From: Diaporthe sp. PMI_573
Lineage: Eukaryota > Ascomycota > Sordariomycetes > Diaporthales > Diaporthaceae
Length of the DNA stretch: 64,000 nt
Assembly: GCA_021399435.1 (NCBI GenBank)
Contig: JAJTUP010000014.1
Span: 1 to 64,000 of the forward strand
Reading direction: 5' to 3'
Part shown: in pieces, positions 11,681-22,999 of the stretch
Layout of the letters: each line of letters begins with the position of its first letter
Numbering within the stretch: position 1 is the first letter of the stretch
Notes under the pieces: model-generated
Databases searched by the model: none
The model's input: only the letters and a program-made list of their open reading frames with translations
What the model was told of the DNA's origin: nothing
Made by a program: the position numbers and the translations under genes

Positions 11681-12060
11681 CGTAAAGAGGCTAGCGAAAT
11701 CGCCTTCCCCCTTCGTGCCCTGGAACAGATTCTCCGCACAGACCATTTCCGCTTTCGGTGCTTACACCGTACGTCCTACACTGCTTGGAGTATTAAATAT
11801 GCTCGGTACTTTACCTTCTTTGTCATTATCTGCAAATGGCACAAGGGTAATTCCAAGACGTCTAGATATTTGTGTTTATAATTTAGCAAAGGAAAACAGT
11901 ATATTCTACCTCCAGCTTTGTATAGTAGATATAGAAGATATGGTATCTAGATGCCTTAAACCAAGAACTTACTGCTGCGCCTCTGTACAGCCCTCCGTCA
12001 GGGCTAAGGTATCCGTATGTTGACCTTGGCTTTGCTAAGTAAAGGCTAGGTTGGCCATTC
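11680..12060. repeat. Right arm of inverted repeat
   Basis: Reverse complement of the 8200-8640 segment, including TCTCCGCACAGACC and TTTCCGCTTTCGGTGCTTAC. It faces the left arm across about 3 kb that contains the phosphotransferase gene. Differences are mainly transitions. Confidence 0.8.
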
Positions 12061-12700
12061 TATTTAGCGTATCAGAATGGTTAGCCCTAAGCTTAGTCTT
12101 ACTTGTCTTTATTACCTCTACCTCTAACTTCTTAGCCTTATCCTACCGGCCTGGATTTTAAAACATTAATATAAGGTTAGCCATGCTTGTTAGTATATTA
12201 GGTAGTCGGCCCCGAGCTTAGTCCCGCTCATCTTCATCGCCTCTATCTCTAGCTTCTCAGCCTTGCCCCACCGGCCCTGATTTCTATACATTAATACAAG
12301 GTTGCCTATGCTTGTTAGTATATCAGGGTGCTCGGCCCCGAGCTTAGTCTTACTTGTCTCTATCACCTCTATTTCCAACTTCTCTGCCTTATCCCACCGG
12401 CCCTAATTTCTATACGTCGACACAAGGTGGGCCATGCTTGTCAATATATCAGGGTAGTTGGCCCCAAGCTTGGTCTTGCTCGTCTCCATCACCTCTACTT
12501 TTAGCTTCTCAGCCTTATCTAACCTACCCTGATTTCTATATATTAATACAAGGTTGCCCATACTTGTCAGTATATTGGGATGGTTGGCCCTAAGCTTGGT
12601 CTTACAAGTCTCCACCACCTCCGCAAACAGCTTCTCAGCCTCGTCCCACTGGCCCTAGCTCCTATATGTCGACACAATAAGACGTTCTCCACTCGTCGCT
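12030..12700 (-). pseudogene. RIP-decayed TPR (kinesin-light-chain type) repeats
   Basis: The minus strand encodes successive 42-residue units built on TSKTKLGA-HPDILTSMGNLVLIYRNQGRLDKAEKLEVEVME. These are the tetratricopeptide repeats of a fungal NLR C-terminus, about five units of 126 bp, with stops between units (for example where tyrosine/glutamine codons became TAG/TAA). Paralogous to the TPR part of the gene at 7344-8395 and in opposite orientation. No ATPase domain is visible upstream (12.7-13.4 kb). Confidence 0.75.
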
Positions 12701-13382
12701 ATAACCTCTTCTGCCAAGCTCTACTTGCAGCAGTAAGCGGCTATAAACCCCCTCGTTAGAGCTTGTACTATGGTTAGAACGAAACTTATAACGCTTAAAC
12801 CGAGCTTAGTAATGTCAAGAGACAGATGACCGATAAGCTGAAGCAGGTATACGTGCGACTTAATGTTATCTCAGTCATCTCGAGTAGAATGGCGATCTTT
12901 ACCTTAGGAATATAAGTTATCTCTAAATAGAAGTACTTAAATGTTTGGAAATTCAGAAAATTTGCCTACTATCCTAGCCTTTCTAGCAGCAGGCTCTGAA
13001 AATAAAATAAGGAAAGGTTGAAAATAAGGTAACAGGATACAGGAATAGACTTATACATCTTGCAAGAAGCCAATAACAAGAATGCATCCCGATTAACAGC
13101 CGATGCATACCGTCTATCCCAGTATAACAGAGTACGTCGGTTAGTATTCTGGCAGCAGCCAGAGTACGTTCTTGCCATTATAGGTAATCTAGCGCTAGTT
13201 TGAGGCGAGGCTATAACTGTATCGCTCTAAGGCTTGCCGGTCAAGAGCTGGACTTCCGATAAAAGCAGCAGTGACAGCAGTGGAGGCTTCTAGAGTAACT
13301 CAAAGGTGAGGTAACTTATATACCTCAAAGTACCCAGTATCTGTGAGCAGGCAGGACCCAGTAGAATTAAACAATATATTAG
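12700..13382. other. Degenerate sequence upstream of the gypsy element
   Basis: Moderately AT-rich DNA with frequent stops. No gene is supported. It ends in the ATTAG (13378-13382) that is duplicated on the far side of the large LTR element. Confidence 0.4.
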
Positions 13383-13705
13383 TGTTACGGGGTGCAGTGT
13401 TTCACGTAGCTAGTGCGATGAATTTTCTTTCTTGGCCGTCCGTACTATAAGTACCGGACAAGCTTCTGTCCCTCTTGAGGGCCGAAGCAACAATTCAACT
13501 CATTCTTCTATTATTATTTTATTTGATAACCTGTGATATTGTCTAATCAGAACCCAAATACTGCTTTTATCGCCTTTGTAGCCCTTCCGGCCCTTTTTTA
13601 TTATCTCTTCTTTCTTTGTGTTGGAGCCCTCTAGCAGTTTCTTCTCTCTCGCTCTAAGGGGCTAGTAAAATGCGCACCTATGCTTAGCTTGGTGTCTACA
13701 TTTTT
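13383..13705 (+). repeat. 5' LTR, 323 bp
   Basis: Matches 26558-26880 throughout, with differences almost all C/T or G/A. Target-site copy ATTAG immediately precedes it. This copy is less T-rich than the 3' LTR. Confidence 0.9.
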
Positions 13706-14599
13706 ACTGGTAATCTGGCCCGGGCTGAGCTAACTACGTAATCTTTGAAGACTAAGGAGAAAGCTCACAACTAATAAGTCGGTTTAAAGCTTACCTGTTT
13801 TTTATAATCATGTGCAGAATTATCTTACCTACGCCTAATTAAAACTGCCAAGAGAACGCCTTGCCAGGAAGAGAGTTATGTAACTAAACCAAAGACGAGA
13901 GAAGCATAACTAAAGTATATAGGAAAAACCCCGCTTTTAAATTTACTCTCTTGCCGAGATTCTAAAGAGTACCCTCTCGACTAAGCTTTGCGCCTAAGGT
14001 ATAAATATTAGCCATTACGTCGGGGATTGTTTTACGGTAACGGCTAAAGCCTTAGTAGAGCAATATATTTACTTATAAAACACTTAGTCGAGAAGAGGAT
14101 TAGACTTTTATAGGATTTATCAAGCTTAGATTAGAGGAGAACAGCTCTTAATCTAATTTTATAATTACTTTGGTGACTAAAGTCTGGTTAGAAAGTGGCG
14201 CTATTATAATAATTACCCCCATAACTATCACAACAAGGTTTACAGCAAGGCGCTTTCAAGTATAAGTATAAAGCTTGAGGAGTATACAGGGAGGCAAGGC
14301 TAAGATATTACGGCTTTTAATTAGAGCTAATAGGAGATTTTAAGGAGAGACTATATATATTAGGAAGAAGAAAAGTACCTTAAAAAGGTATAATGTTTTA
14401 AGTATTATTATTATATTAAGTACTAACCTAAGAATATTTAATTCTTTAGATAATATATAAACTCTTTTAACAATAAGCCTATAACTTTAATTACTTTATT
14501 CTAATAATATCTAGTATTAAAATATTTATAGTAGCTGGCTCTATTAAAGATGTTGCTTTTACTAGAATACTGGGTTTTCTAACTATATTATTTAAAGGC

Positions 14600-17500
14600 T
14601 TAAGCCTACTATATCTATCTTTATTTACTTTAAGCTCTACTTATTAGTAAGTAATTACTAGTTCTTTAATTTCTCCTAATTACCTAAGGTTTAGAAGAGA
14701 GTATAGGAGAGATTGGTTACTAAAGAAACCTAAGCCTAAGGGTAAAGAATCTTTTAGCGAAATCTTTTTATCTTCTGCCTAAAACCTTCCTACTTAGCTA
14801 TAACAACCCCTTTTAGCTAAGCCTAATACTATAAGCTAATACCTATTTAGTCCATTCTCTTATAACACTATAATGCCGCTCTAGATAGTGCTGCTTATAT
14901 TGTATAACCTTAATATACTAAGGTTTAATAGAATAAATATTATTAAGTCAATATCTATCTTAGAGGATATTTCTTGCTAATTCTCTTATCTAATAGACTA
15001 GATTCTTTCCTTGTTAAAATAGTACTGTACTAGCTCTAATCTGGTCTATTTAATTAAGAAGGTTACTGCTAGACTAAGTATCTAGGCTTTATAGAGTTAG
15101 GAACTCTTAGCCTATTTTAAAACTAGTAATACTTCTTTTTAAGTAGATCCGGGCTTAGTAATAAAAGCAATCCTCTACTAGAATCTCTTAGACGATCTTA
15201 AAAAATGGAAACAGAGGATTGCTAACTATAACTAAGTACTAATTAAAGCTAGAAAGACGTTTAATTAGGAAAGTAGGACCTTCTATAAAATGCTTTTGTC
15301 CTAGATTAAAAAGTAGCTTCTTTCTGGACTAGCCTCTGAGGAGAAAGTTAAAGACATGCCTTAGATAGAATTTAAAGACAGGCTTCTATCTATCTTTAAT
15401 AGAAAACTAGAGTATTTTAAGCAGGACTATTACCTAGCTGTAAAAGGACTTTTTAATTGTTTCTAAACAGATTTATAGAATTAGTAGAATTAACAACATA
15501 TAGGGAAGCAATAAAGTAATAATCTAAGATACTTAAAACCTACTGGTATATATCTAGAACTTATTATTTAGCCTAATCAGCATAGAAATTAGGGTAATAG
15601 TTTTCTTAAATAGAGGATAGATAACCTTGTAAATAAATTTACTAACTTGAAAATTAAGTAGCTAAGAATGTAAGAGGAGAAGAAGATTAACAAATAACTT
15701 AGATATTATACTAAAGCAACCTTCTATAATAGATAACAAACTAAACTTAGACTAACTAAAATAGGAGCAGTAGGGTTTATTTAGAGACCTAGCAGCTAGA
15801 AAATCTACTTCTTAGCTTTAAGTAATAATAATAATGATACTTATAGTATTTCTACTATTTAGCTTAAAAAGAATAATTCTCTATATATATACTATGGCTA
15901 TATAGAAGAAGACTATACAGCCTATAAGTATAATAAGATTAATAAGCTTGTTACTAATAGACTCTTCTATATAGAGAAGTACGAGGGTTCTTTAATGATT
16001 CTCAGCACTATTATAGACACTTAGAACGGGTATTCTAATTTTCTAAACCTTGTTAGTATTTAACTTTATTATAATTAGAAAGGAATTAGGATTAAAAAAT
16101 ATACTAGAGGCCGACTAGAGTTTCTATTATAAAAAGACAGAACCAACTTGCTATATATCTTTTGATATTAAAAACTTGTTGAGGTAAACCTGTCGTTTAG
16201 AGGTAATCTGGCCTTAGGAGAGGTTAAACTAGTCTGGAATTTTGAACTACTAGGAAAAATACTGGCTATTAGATCTATATTAATAACCTCAGACCTATCT
16301 CTCTATATTATTATTATAGATAAAGAATAGATTTGTTTAAAAGATCTGCAAACCTTTATTAATACTATAAAGAAGAGACAAGTAATAGAGGATGGTATAG
16401 ATTAGGACGACAAGGTAATATATAAAGCTATATTAGATATCCCTTACCCTGAAATATATGTTTACTTTAAAAACAATTTACCGAGTCTGAGCGGTTTAAA
16501 TAGAAAGGAACCGGATAACTCGGAAAGCTATATAGTAGAAGAATTTGCTGGGTATACAGAATATGATTAAATTAGTGCAGTAGCAGGGGCGGCGGCGGAA
16601 AAACCGACCCGTGCCAAGCTAAAAAGACAACTAGCAGAAACCTTACCTTTAAAAGAAGCAGTAGTATAGGTAATTCTTAGCGAAATTGTTAAGATGTATG
16701 CTTTTAATCTTTTAGTTTTTAAGGAGATAAATATTGCTTTGATTAGGTGCCTACAAGCTCTGTAAGATAGGGCAAGGACTATTTTATAGGTTTCTTTTAA
16801 ACCTGTCTATAAAATAAAAGGATAGAGAAACTAGTACCTAAGTATTAAAGTTATCAACGTTTTAATAAGCAATTTACCGGGGGAAACTGCTCTAATCTTA
16901 ATAATAATTAGATATTATGTTAGCTCTCTAGCTATATTAACTTTAGATATAATTAATCAAGGATATTATGGTTTAGCTTTTCTTATTATATATGTAGGAA
17001 GTGACTAATATATATCTTTACTAGCTTTACTTAATACCAGGGTAGAGATAAATCTGCTACTATTAAGCTATTATAGCTAAAACTAGCTTACTTATTCTCC
17101 TCTTAAGGATATAATTTCTATAATCTATAATAGAAAAGCCTTGTCTTTAATTAAAATAACTAAAGACTAGATTTATATCAGCCCTAATTAGATAAAGTAA
17201 GTTTTCTTTATTATCAACAATATAACCTGTAATATTATATATTATATTCTTCTTAAAATACTGTTCTTTTTTAATACTAATTTAACCTTTAAAAAGTTAA
17301 AGGGTTTCTTATTTATATATATTATACTAGGAGACTTTTAAATAAAGTATAGCCTAGGATAAAGGAACTAAAAGCCTTTTTATATAGCGCCTAATAATAG
17401 TATACGAGTTTTAGAAAAATATATTTCGTGGACTTTAGCTATTTAGGTATATTTAGAGTAATTTAATTAAAAACTAGTGGTAATTAATATTTTAGTTAAG

Positions 17501-17900
17501 CTTTCTTTAACCTATCTTGGTATTAAAGAGGGTAATGAAATTCTTGGTATCCTCTAGGACGAGAATATTTAAAAGTTATTAGTTTTTTTTATAAAAGACC
17601 TTTAGTATAAAGTATGTTAGCTATATATACTTGAAGGTATTAAAAAACCTAATTCTTAGTATGTCTATAGATTATATTTAAGAATAAGAACGGCCTATAC
17701 TTGTAAATGGATAAACTTGATTTCATTACTTATAAGTATTGCTAAATTAATTAGTTGTACTTGTTAACTTATAATTAGAACCCTATATAAGAGGGCGGGA
17801 GTTAAAGTATATCTAGTAGATAATTACTTATTTAATAGATTAGTTTTAGAGGAAATAGTTAACTAGAAGCCAAGCTATAAAGCGAAAATTAGGGATGCTA
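14600..17900 (+). pseudogene. Degenerate gag/protease region of the gypsy element
   Basis: Continuous protein-like reading on the plus strand with very many in-frame TAG/TAA codons between the 5' LTR and the RT domain. By position this is gag and protease, but no CCHC knuckle or protease active site can be read with confidence after the mutations. One un-mutated GC-rich patch (GCAGGGGCGGCGGCGG) survives at about 16580. Confidence 0.45.
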
Positions 17901-17901
17901 T

Positions 17902-18402
17902 TATAGAACAGGTGACGTTGACACCTAAATATAAGCTCTCTAGAGTAGCTGCCAAGAGCAGCATGTTGCTTTTAGTGGTTATTTCTAGTGTAGCGGCTAT
18001 TTTGTTTAACAGGTTATGAGTCCTTGCTCCTTACGTGTTACACGCAAAGCCCCTGAGTTTGACCCCCGCCCACACCTTTGTTTCTTGCAGCAGTACCCGA
18101 GACCCTGCAGCTACTAGTTGGGCGAGAGAACCTAGCTTCTGAATAATATCAGAATGAATAGAAACAACCATTTGTTTGTGAGCTTAGTCTCACAGTGAGT
18201 TAGCTAGCAACTCACAGCACTTTTTAGTGCACTTGGGTTAACAAGCTTATTTCCAGCATCTGGGCTCACTGGAATAACGCTTGAGAAGGGGTATAGAACA
18301 GGTGATGTTGATACCTAAATATAAGCTTTCTGGAGTAGCTGCTAAGTGTAGCATGTTGCTTTTAGTGGTTATTTCTAGTGTAGCGGCTATTTTGTTTAAC
18401 AG
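17902..18402. repeat. Small insertion bounded by 111-bp direct repeats
   Basis: 17902-18012 and 18292-18402 are near-identical 111-bp direct repeats (TATAGAACAGG ... TTTAACAG) differing mostly by C/T. They enclose 279 bp of normal base composition (18013-18291) that shows little RIP. The inner DNA contains a GAGTTTGACCCCCG segment weakly reminiscent of a pol III B box. It could be a miniature terminal-repeat element (inner borders TGACG...AACA, 99 bp) or an insertion with a long duplication. It interrupts the gypsy pol region. Confidence 0.6.
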
Positions 18403-18699
18403 CTATAAACTAAAATTATAGATATAAATATAACCTTTGGATATGGCTAAAATTCTCTAAGATTGAGAGGGGATCTTGACTTACTCTTGATTGCTTAGAA
18501 TAGATTATGAAGGACAACTGTGATGGCTTTTTGATTGAGGAAAGGAATATGTTTGCCTATCTTTTATTTAATAGAGAAAAGGCTCTTGTCTGGGACTGGT
18601 CTTATGTGTCTTAAATTAGTATGGATGTTGCTCTACTTTAAATAATTAAAACTATGCTATATAAGGCTTATTAGGTAAAGATGATTGAGTTGCTTAGAG

Positions 18700-20080
18700 C
18701 CTTTAGAGTAATAGTTATTAAAATGCTGAGGGAAAGAGAGGCGAGTAGTGTTATTGAGGAATCTTACGTGGTATATTGAAATGACTGGTTCTTAGTTAAG
18801 AAAAAGAACTTAGGGTATTGGCTAATTAATAATATCTTTAAAGGAAATAGGGTTATAATTAGAGATGCCTTTATATTTTTAGTAGTAGATAAATTTGTAG
18901 AAGAATTTGTAATGTATAAGATTTTTTCTTTCCTGGATTTCTTCTTAGGCTATAATTAGGTTAAGCTTAATAAGAAGAGCTGTAATATAACGACCTTTGT
19001 AATATTAATCAGATTATTTCGATAATGTGGCCTATTTATGGGTATTACTAATTCTGTGGCCTAGTTTATATAATGTATAGTGTGGCTGTTGTATAACTTA
19101 ATTTCTTTAATCTATAGACCTTTTTTGGACGATGTAGCTATTAGAGGTCTCGATATAGATTATAATAATGAGGAGATTCTTGATCTACCTAGAGTTAGAA
19201 GATATGTGGCGGAATATATTAAGAATCTTGACGATGTTTTCTATAATGTAGAACTAGCTAACGTAGCTATTAATGCCTGTAAGTTAGAATGGTATAAGTA
19301 TTAAACTAATATTATTAGATATATATATGGTATTCTTGGCTAAGCGCTAGTAGATAAGAAGATTATTAAGATTAGAGAATAGGAAAGCTGTGAGAATGTT
19401 TTTTAGGTTTGCTCCTTTGTTAGCCTTATTAACTATTACCGGGTATAGATGCCGTTCTATGGGATTATTGCCAGGCTATTCTTTAACCTTTTTAAGAAAG
19501 GAGCACCGTTTTACTAGTTAGAAGAATGCTAGAAAGTTATAGATGTGTTGAAAGTAATTATTACAACTAAACTGTATCTAATTAATATTAAATATAGCTA
19601 AGGGAACATTATCCTTATAGTTAACGCGAGTCTTTAAGGATGGGGAGCTTGTTTTATGTAGGAAAAAGATAGTGTCTGATATTCTATAAGGTATAAGAGT
19701 GGAGCTTAGATAAATGTAGAAAAGCTTTACGACGCTATGAAGAGAGAATGTAGAGTAGTTTTCTATGTAATTAGACGCCTATAATTCTATATTTATGGTG
19801 TATACTTTTTCTTGGAAATAGATTTGAATGTTTTTGTTTGGTAGCTGAAGGGAGCTGTGACGGATGTGTCTGGTGTTCTTGTAATAAGATGGCTGGCGGT
19901 AATTAGGACCTATAACTTTATAGTTTGGCATATAAAGGGAATAGAAAATGTAATAGTTAACGTGCTGTTTTGCAAACCTCTAGGGCTATCTAATGACGAT
20001 AATAGGCGAATTAAAGGAGATATTAAGGACTGGTATAAAATAATTCTTAGATATATAGCTATAGTTGAAGCTAATTAGAG
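18700..20080 (+). pseudogene. Gypsy reverse transcriptase and RNase H, RIP-inactivated
   Basis: Reading the plus strand through stops shows the RT landmarks: FLDFFLGYNQVKLN (palm, equivalent to the usual LDxxxGYxQ), then RPFLDDVAIRG carrying the catalytic FLDD pair (about 19118), NNEE...RRYVAEYIKNLD, then the RNase H/tether part with KLYDAMKRECRVVFYVIRRL and WHIKGIENVIVN (equivalent to the gypsy G.xN..ADxLSR end). These match a fungal gypsy clade. Dozens of TAG/TAA codons replace CAG, CAA and TGG. Confidence 0.8.
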
Positions 20081-20317
20081 CCTTATGCTTAATAATATTT
20101 GCTTTTAGTCTAAACGATTTAAGAATATTGTAGTATATTTTTAGAATAGTGTAATGCTGTAAGAACTTTTGTCTTTATAATTATAGATCTTTAAGAAAAT
20201 GGCTTACTGTTTTGTTTTTTATAAAGGAATCTTTTAGTGGTTGCCTGAGAAAGGCTTTAAATGACGACGAGTTGTTGACGATCCTAATTTAAAGTTACGG
20301 ATTATCAGGAATATATA

Positions 20318-20840
20318 TCTAAAGGTTGGTGGATTGAATGGGAGTCAGGTAGCAGTAGGGTGTACTGAGGTCTTGTTGGGACGCTTGAGAGTGGTTTGGA
20401 CAACTTTGTATTGAATTTGAGTGGGCTTCTGTCAGCCCTCCTCACAGTCCCTCTGACATGACCTCAACTCTGGGCACGCTGCGGTTGGCTCTGGTGCAGG
20501 AATGGAGGGGCCGGAAAATTCGGCCCTCAGACCCACCATCTTTAGCTTCAAACAGCCCAGCCAACCCTAACCCTGACAGTAACCAAACTAAATACAGATA
20601 AACTTTAGAAATCAGGCTATCTAACAAACTAGGTTACATGCTTTTTGGGTAAGAAATAAGGGGAATGCAGAGATTTGAAGTTAGGGTCTTAAAACAGCCC
20701 AAAAAATCGGCTCACGGCCACCAAACTCATCTGCCAGCGCGCACGCCACTAGTAAAAAGTCTAGGGTAACTCCTTCCGTGAAGTCTAGGGTAACTCCCTA
20801 CGTGTAGCGCCCATACCTAAATGAGCGTTTTCGTTTAACA
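20318..20840 (-). mobile_element. Solo-LTR-like repeat, copy 1 (minus)
   Basis: 523 bp flanked by perfect 5-bp duplications ATATA (20313-20317 and 20841-20845). In the element's own orientation it begins TGTTAAACG and ends CTTTAGA. It is nearly identical to copy 2 at 30614-31133 and splits the gypsy pol gene between RNase H and integrase, so it inserted after the gypsy element. Confidence 0.9.
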
Positions 20841-20849
20841 ATATATGCT

Positions 20850-22085
20850 CTTTTGGGTTATTAAGGACGAGATGTAATATATTCTCGAATTTGTGCTATG
20901 TACTACTAAAAGGGTATGTATGCTGATATTAAAAACATTATTGCTGAATGTCTAAAATATATAAGGTGGAGTGTTAGAGTTTATAATAACGGAGTTATTC
21001 TAACTGTTCTTAACCAGCTATTTATGAAAATTTATATTAATGTCTAATACTTGCCTTCTAATTAGGGCTATAACAAGTTAGTAGAAGCCTGCTGTAACTT
21101 TATTGGCTAAGTTAAAGCTATGCCTCTTAGAATTGCTGATGCTAAGAATATAAAGAGGTTTTTTATTTAGTATATCCTGCTTAAATGGGGATTATTTTTT
21201 AAAATTGTTGTTGACGGAGGTAGAGAGAATATAGGGGAATTTATATAGTACCTTTGACTAATTAGAATTAGACAAATCCTTCTTTTGGTATATAACCTAT
21301 AAGTAAACGGAATTATTGAATATAGATATTTTATGCTTGCTGCCGTGTTGATTAAAATGATGGAAGATAGTGTAAAAGGATGGAGATATATTCTTCTATA
21401 TGCCCTCTTTTCTGATTGTATGTCGTTACAATGTTTATATAGAAAAAGCCTGTTCTATCTCCTTTATAGATACGATTCTATTATTTTGATTGAAACTAAT
21501 ATTTCAACCTGGAGAGTTTAAGTATAGGAACTGTATATATTGCCTTAAGAAGCCCTATACTGTCGTCTTAGATTTTTTCTTAATTTAGCCGAAGACGTAA
21601 AACTAGCACGGGAATTAGTTACCAAGTTTAGACGACAAGTAGCTGCCAGAGATACTTATTATGGGTTTTTAAGACTAACTCCTCTAAAGAAAGACAACCT
21701 TGTACTTATTATTAATAAATAATAGAAGACTAATTATTTGTCGTTTAGAAAGTTAACATACCGGTAGTTTGGTTTATACATTATTAACTCTGTTTCCCCG
21801 AATAATGTATATAAGCTTTAAACGCTAGATAGAGCTGAAGTTGGTGGGATATATTTACCTTAAAGGCTAAAGAAGTTTGTTAAATATAATGGGATTTGGG
21901 AGCCGGAAGTGTTATTGCTATAGATAGAAAACTTACCTGAGACGGAAACTATAGGCTATAAGCTCTAGCAGATATGTCTATATGATATTTTTCTAGACTT
22001 ATTCTTGTCTATTATAGATATAGAGATTGAGGATGATGAAGGAGATTTTGATTAGTATTAGGACTTTTTAGATGTTTTATTGTAA
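20850..22085 (+). pseudogene. Gypsy integrase, RIP-inactivated
   Basis: Continues the pol frame after the solo-LTR insertion. It shows GMYADIKNIIAEC (equivalent to the YYWPGM...C zinc-binding/connector), VVDGGRENIGEF (catalytic core around the second Asp), NGIIEYRYF (equivalent to the NGxxERxH box with the catalytic Glu) and ends near STWRV, typical of this gypsy clade. Many stop codons. An acidic tail follows to about 22085. Confidence 0.75.
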
Positions 22086-22587
22086 TGAACACCTGTAGAC
22101 ATTTTATGGTTAATGAAACCTATTTCTGTGTCTTTTTTTAAGGATTTAGAAAACTTGTCTTAATATTCTGGCATTATGACGTGATTTTAAATATAGTAGC
22201 TATCTTGCTAATTACTGTAATTTAACTGGTATATTGACATTTTAATGGTTGGGATAAATGACCTTTGCTGATTAGACTATTAGTTAATTTTATAAATTTG
22301 TTGCTTTTCTTCTATTTTTGATATTTGGCTTTGTTTTATTGTCTTAGGGGGGGGGATACTTCTGTCTGTAATATATTAAGACTGGTGGTTTGCCGTAGAT
22401 TGATTGTTTTCTTTATATCTAAATATTCTTTTTTGCTGGGCTCCTTTTCTTTTGTTTATTGCCTTATGATATTTGTTTTGCTCTGATCAGAGCCTAGTTT
22501 ACATTTATTTTACTATTGTATGATATATAAAATTTAAAATTAATTATTTATTGCAAGAGTAGAGAGTAGTGGTTCTGTAAACCTATG

Positions 22588-22990
22588 TTACGACCCTGAT
22601 AGAAATAGGACCAACGGTTGGTTCTGTGAAGGAACAACCCTACTAGGCTAGTATACTGGCTAAACGAACGGCACAAGGGACCAAGCTAATAGTTATGTAA
22701 TCGCTGATTAGATAAGACGGATTGATTGGAGCGATAATTGATTCTAGCGATCTAACACTAAGGAGTGACAGGAGTGACCAGCGCTCCCGATGCTCCCCTA
22801 TACTGGATCGCTAGGAGCGACTAGCGCTTCCGGCGAGCCTTACTAAAGAGATGGATATATAAGGATATACTCATTACTAGATAGCTAGATAGTATGGATA
22901 GCTCTTTAGTAGTTAATCTAAGTATTTACCCTGAATAGCTTTTATTAGCTTGTGATTATTGTTAGAAACCCTATTGCTTAATTAACTACC
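22588..22990. repeat. LTR-like segment inside the gypsy element
   Basis: Begins TGTTACGACCC, contains a TATATAAGGATA promoter-like box, and resembles 1580-1880. Probably a solo LTR or LTR fragment of another family. The right border and duplication were not identified. Confidence 0.4.
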
Positions 22991-22999
22991 TTGTTATGT

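Noticed and set aside
18013..18291. tRNA or tRNA-derived SINE
   Set aside because: Only a weak B-box-like stretch; no A box, no cloverleaf pairing that I could draw. Kept only as an unclassified insertion.
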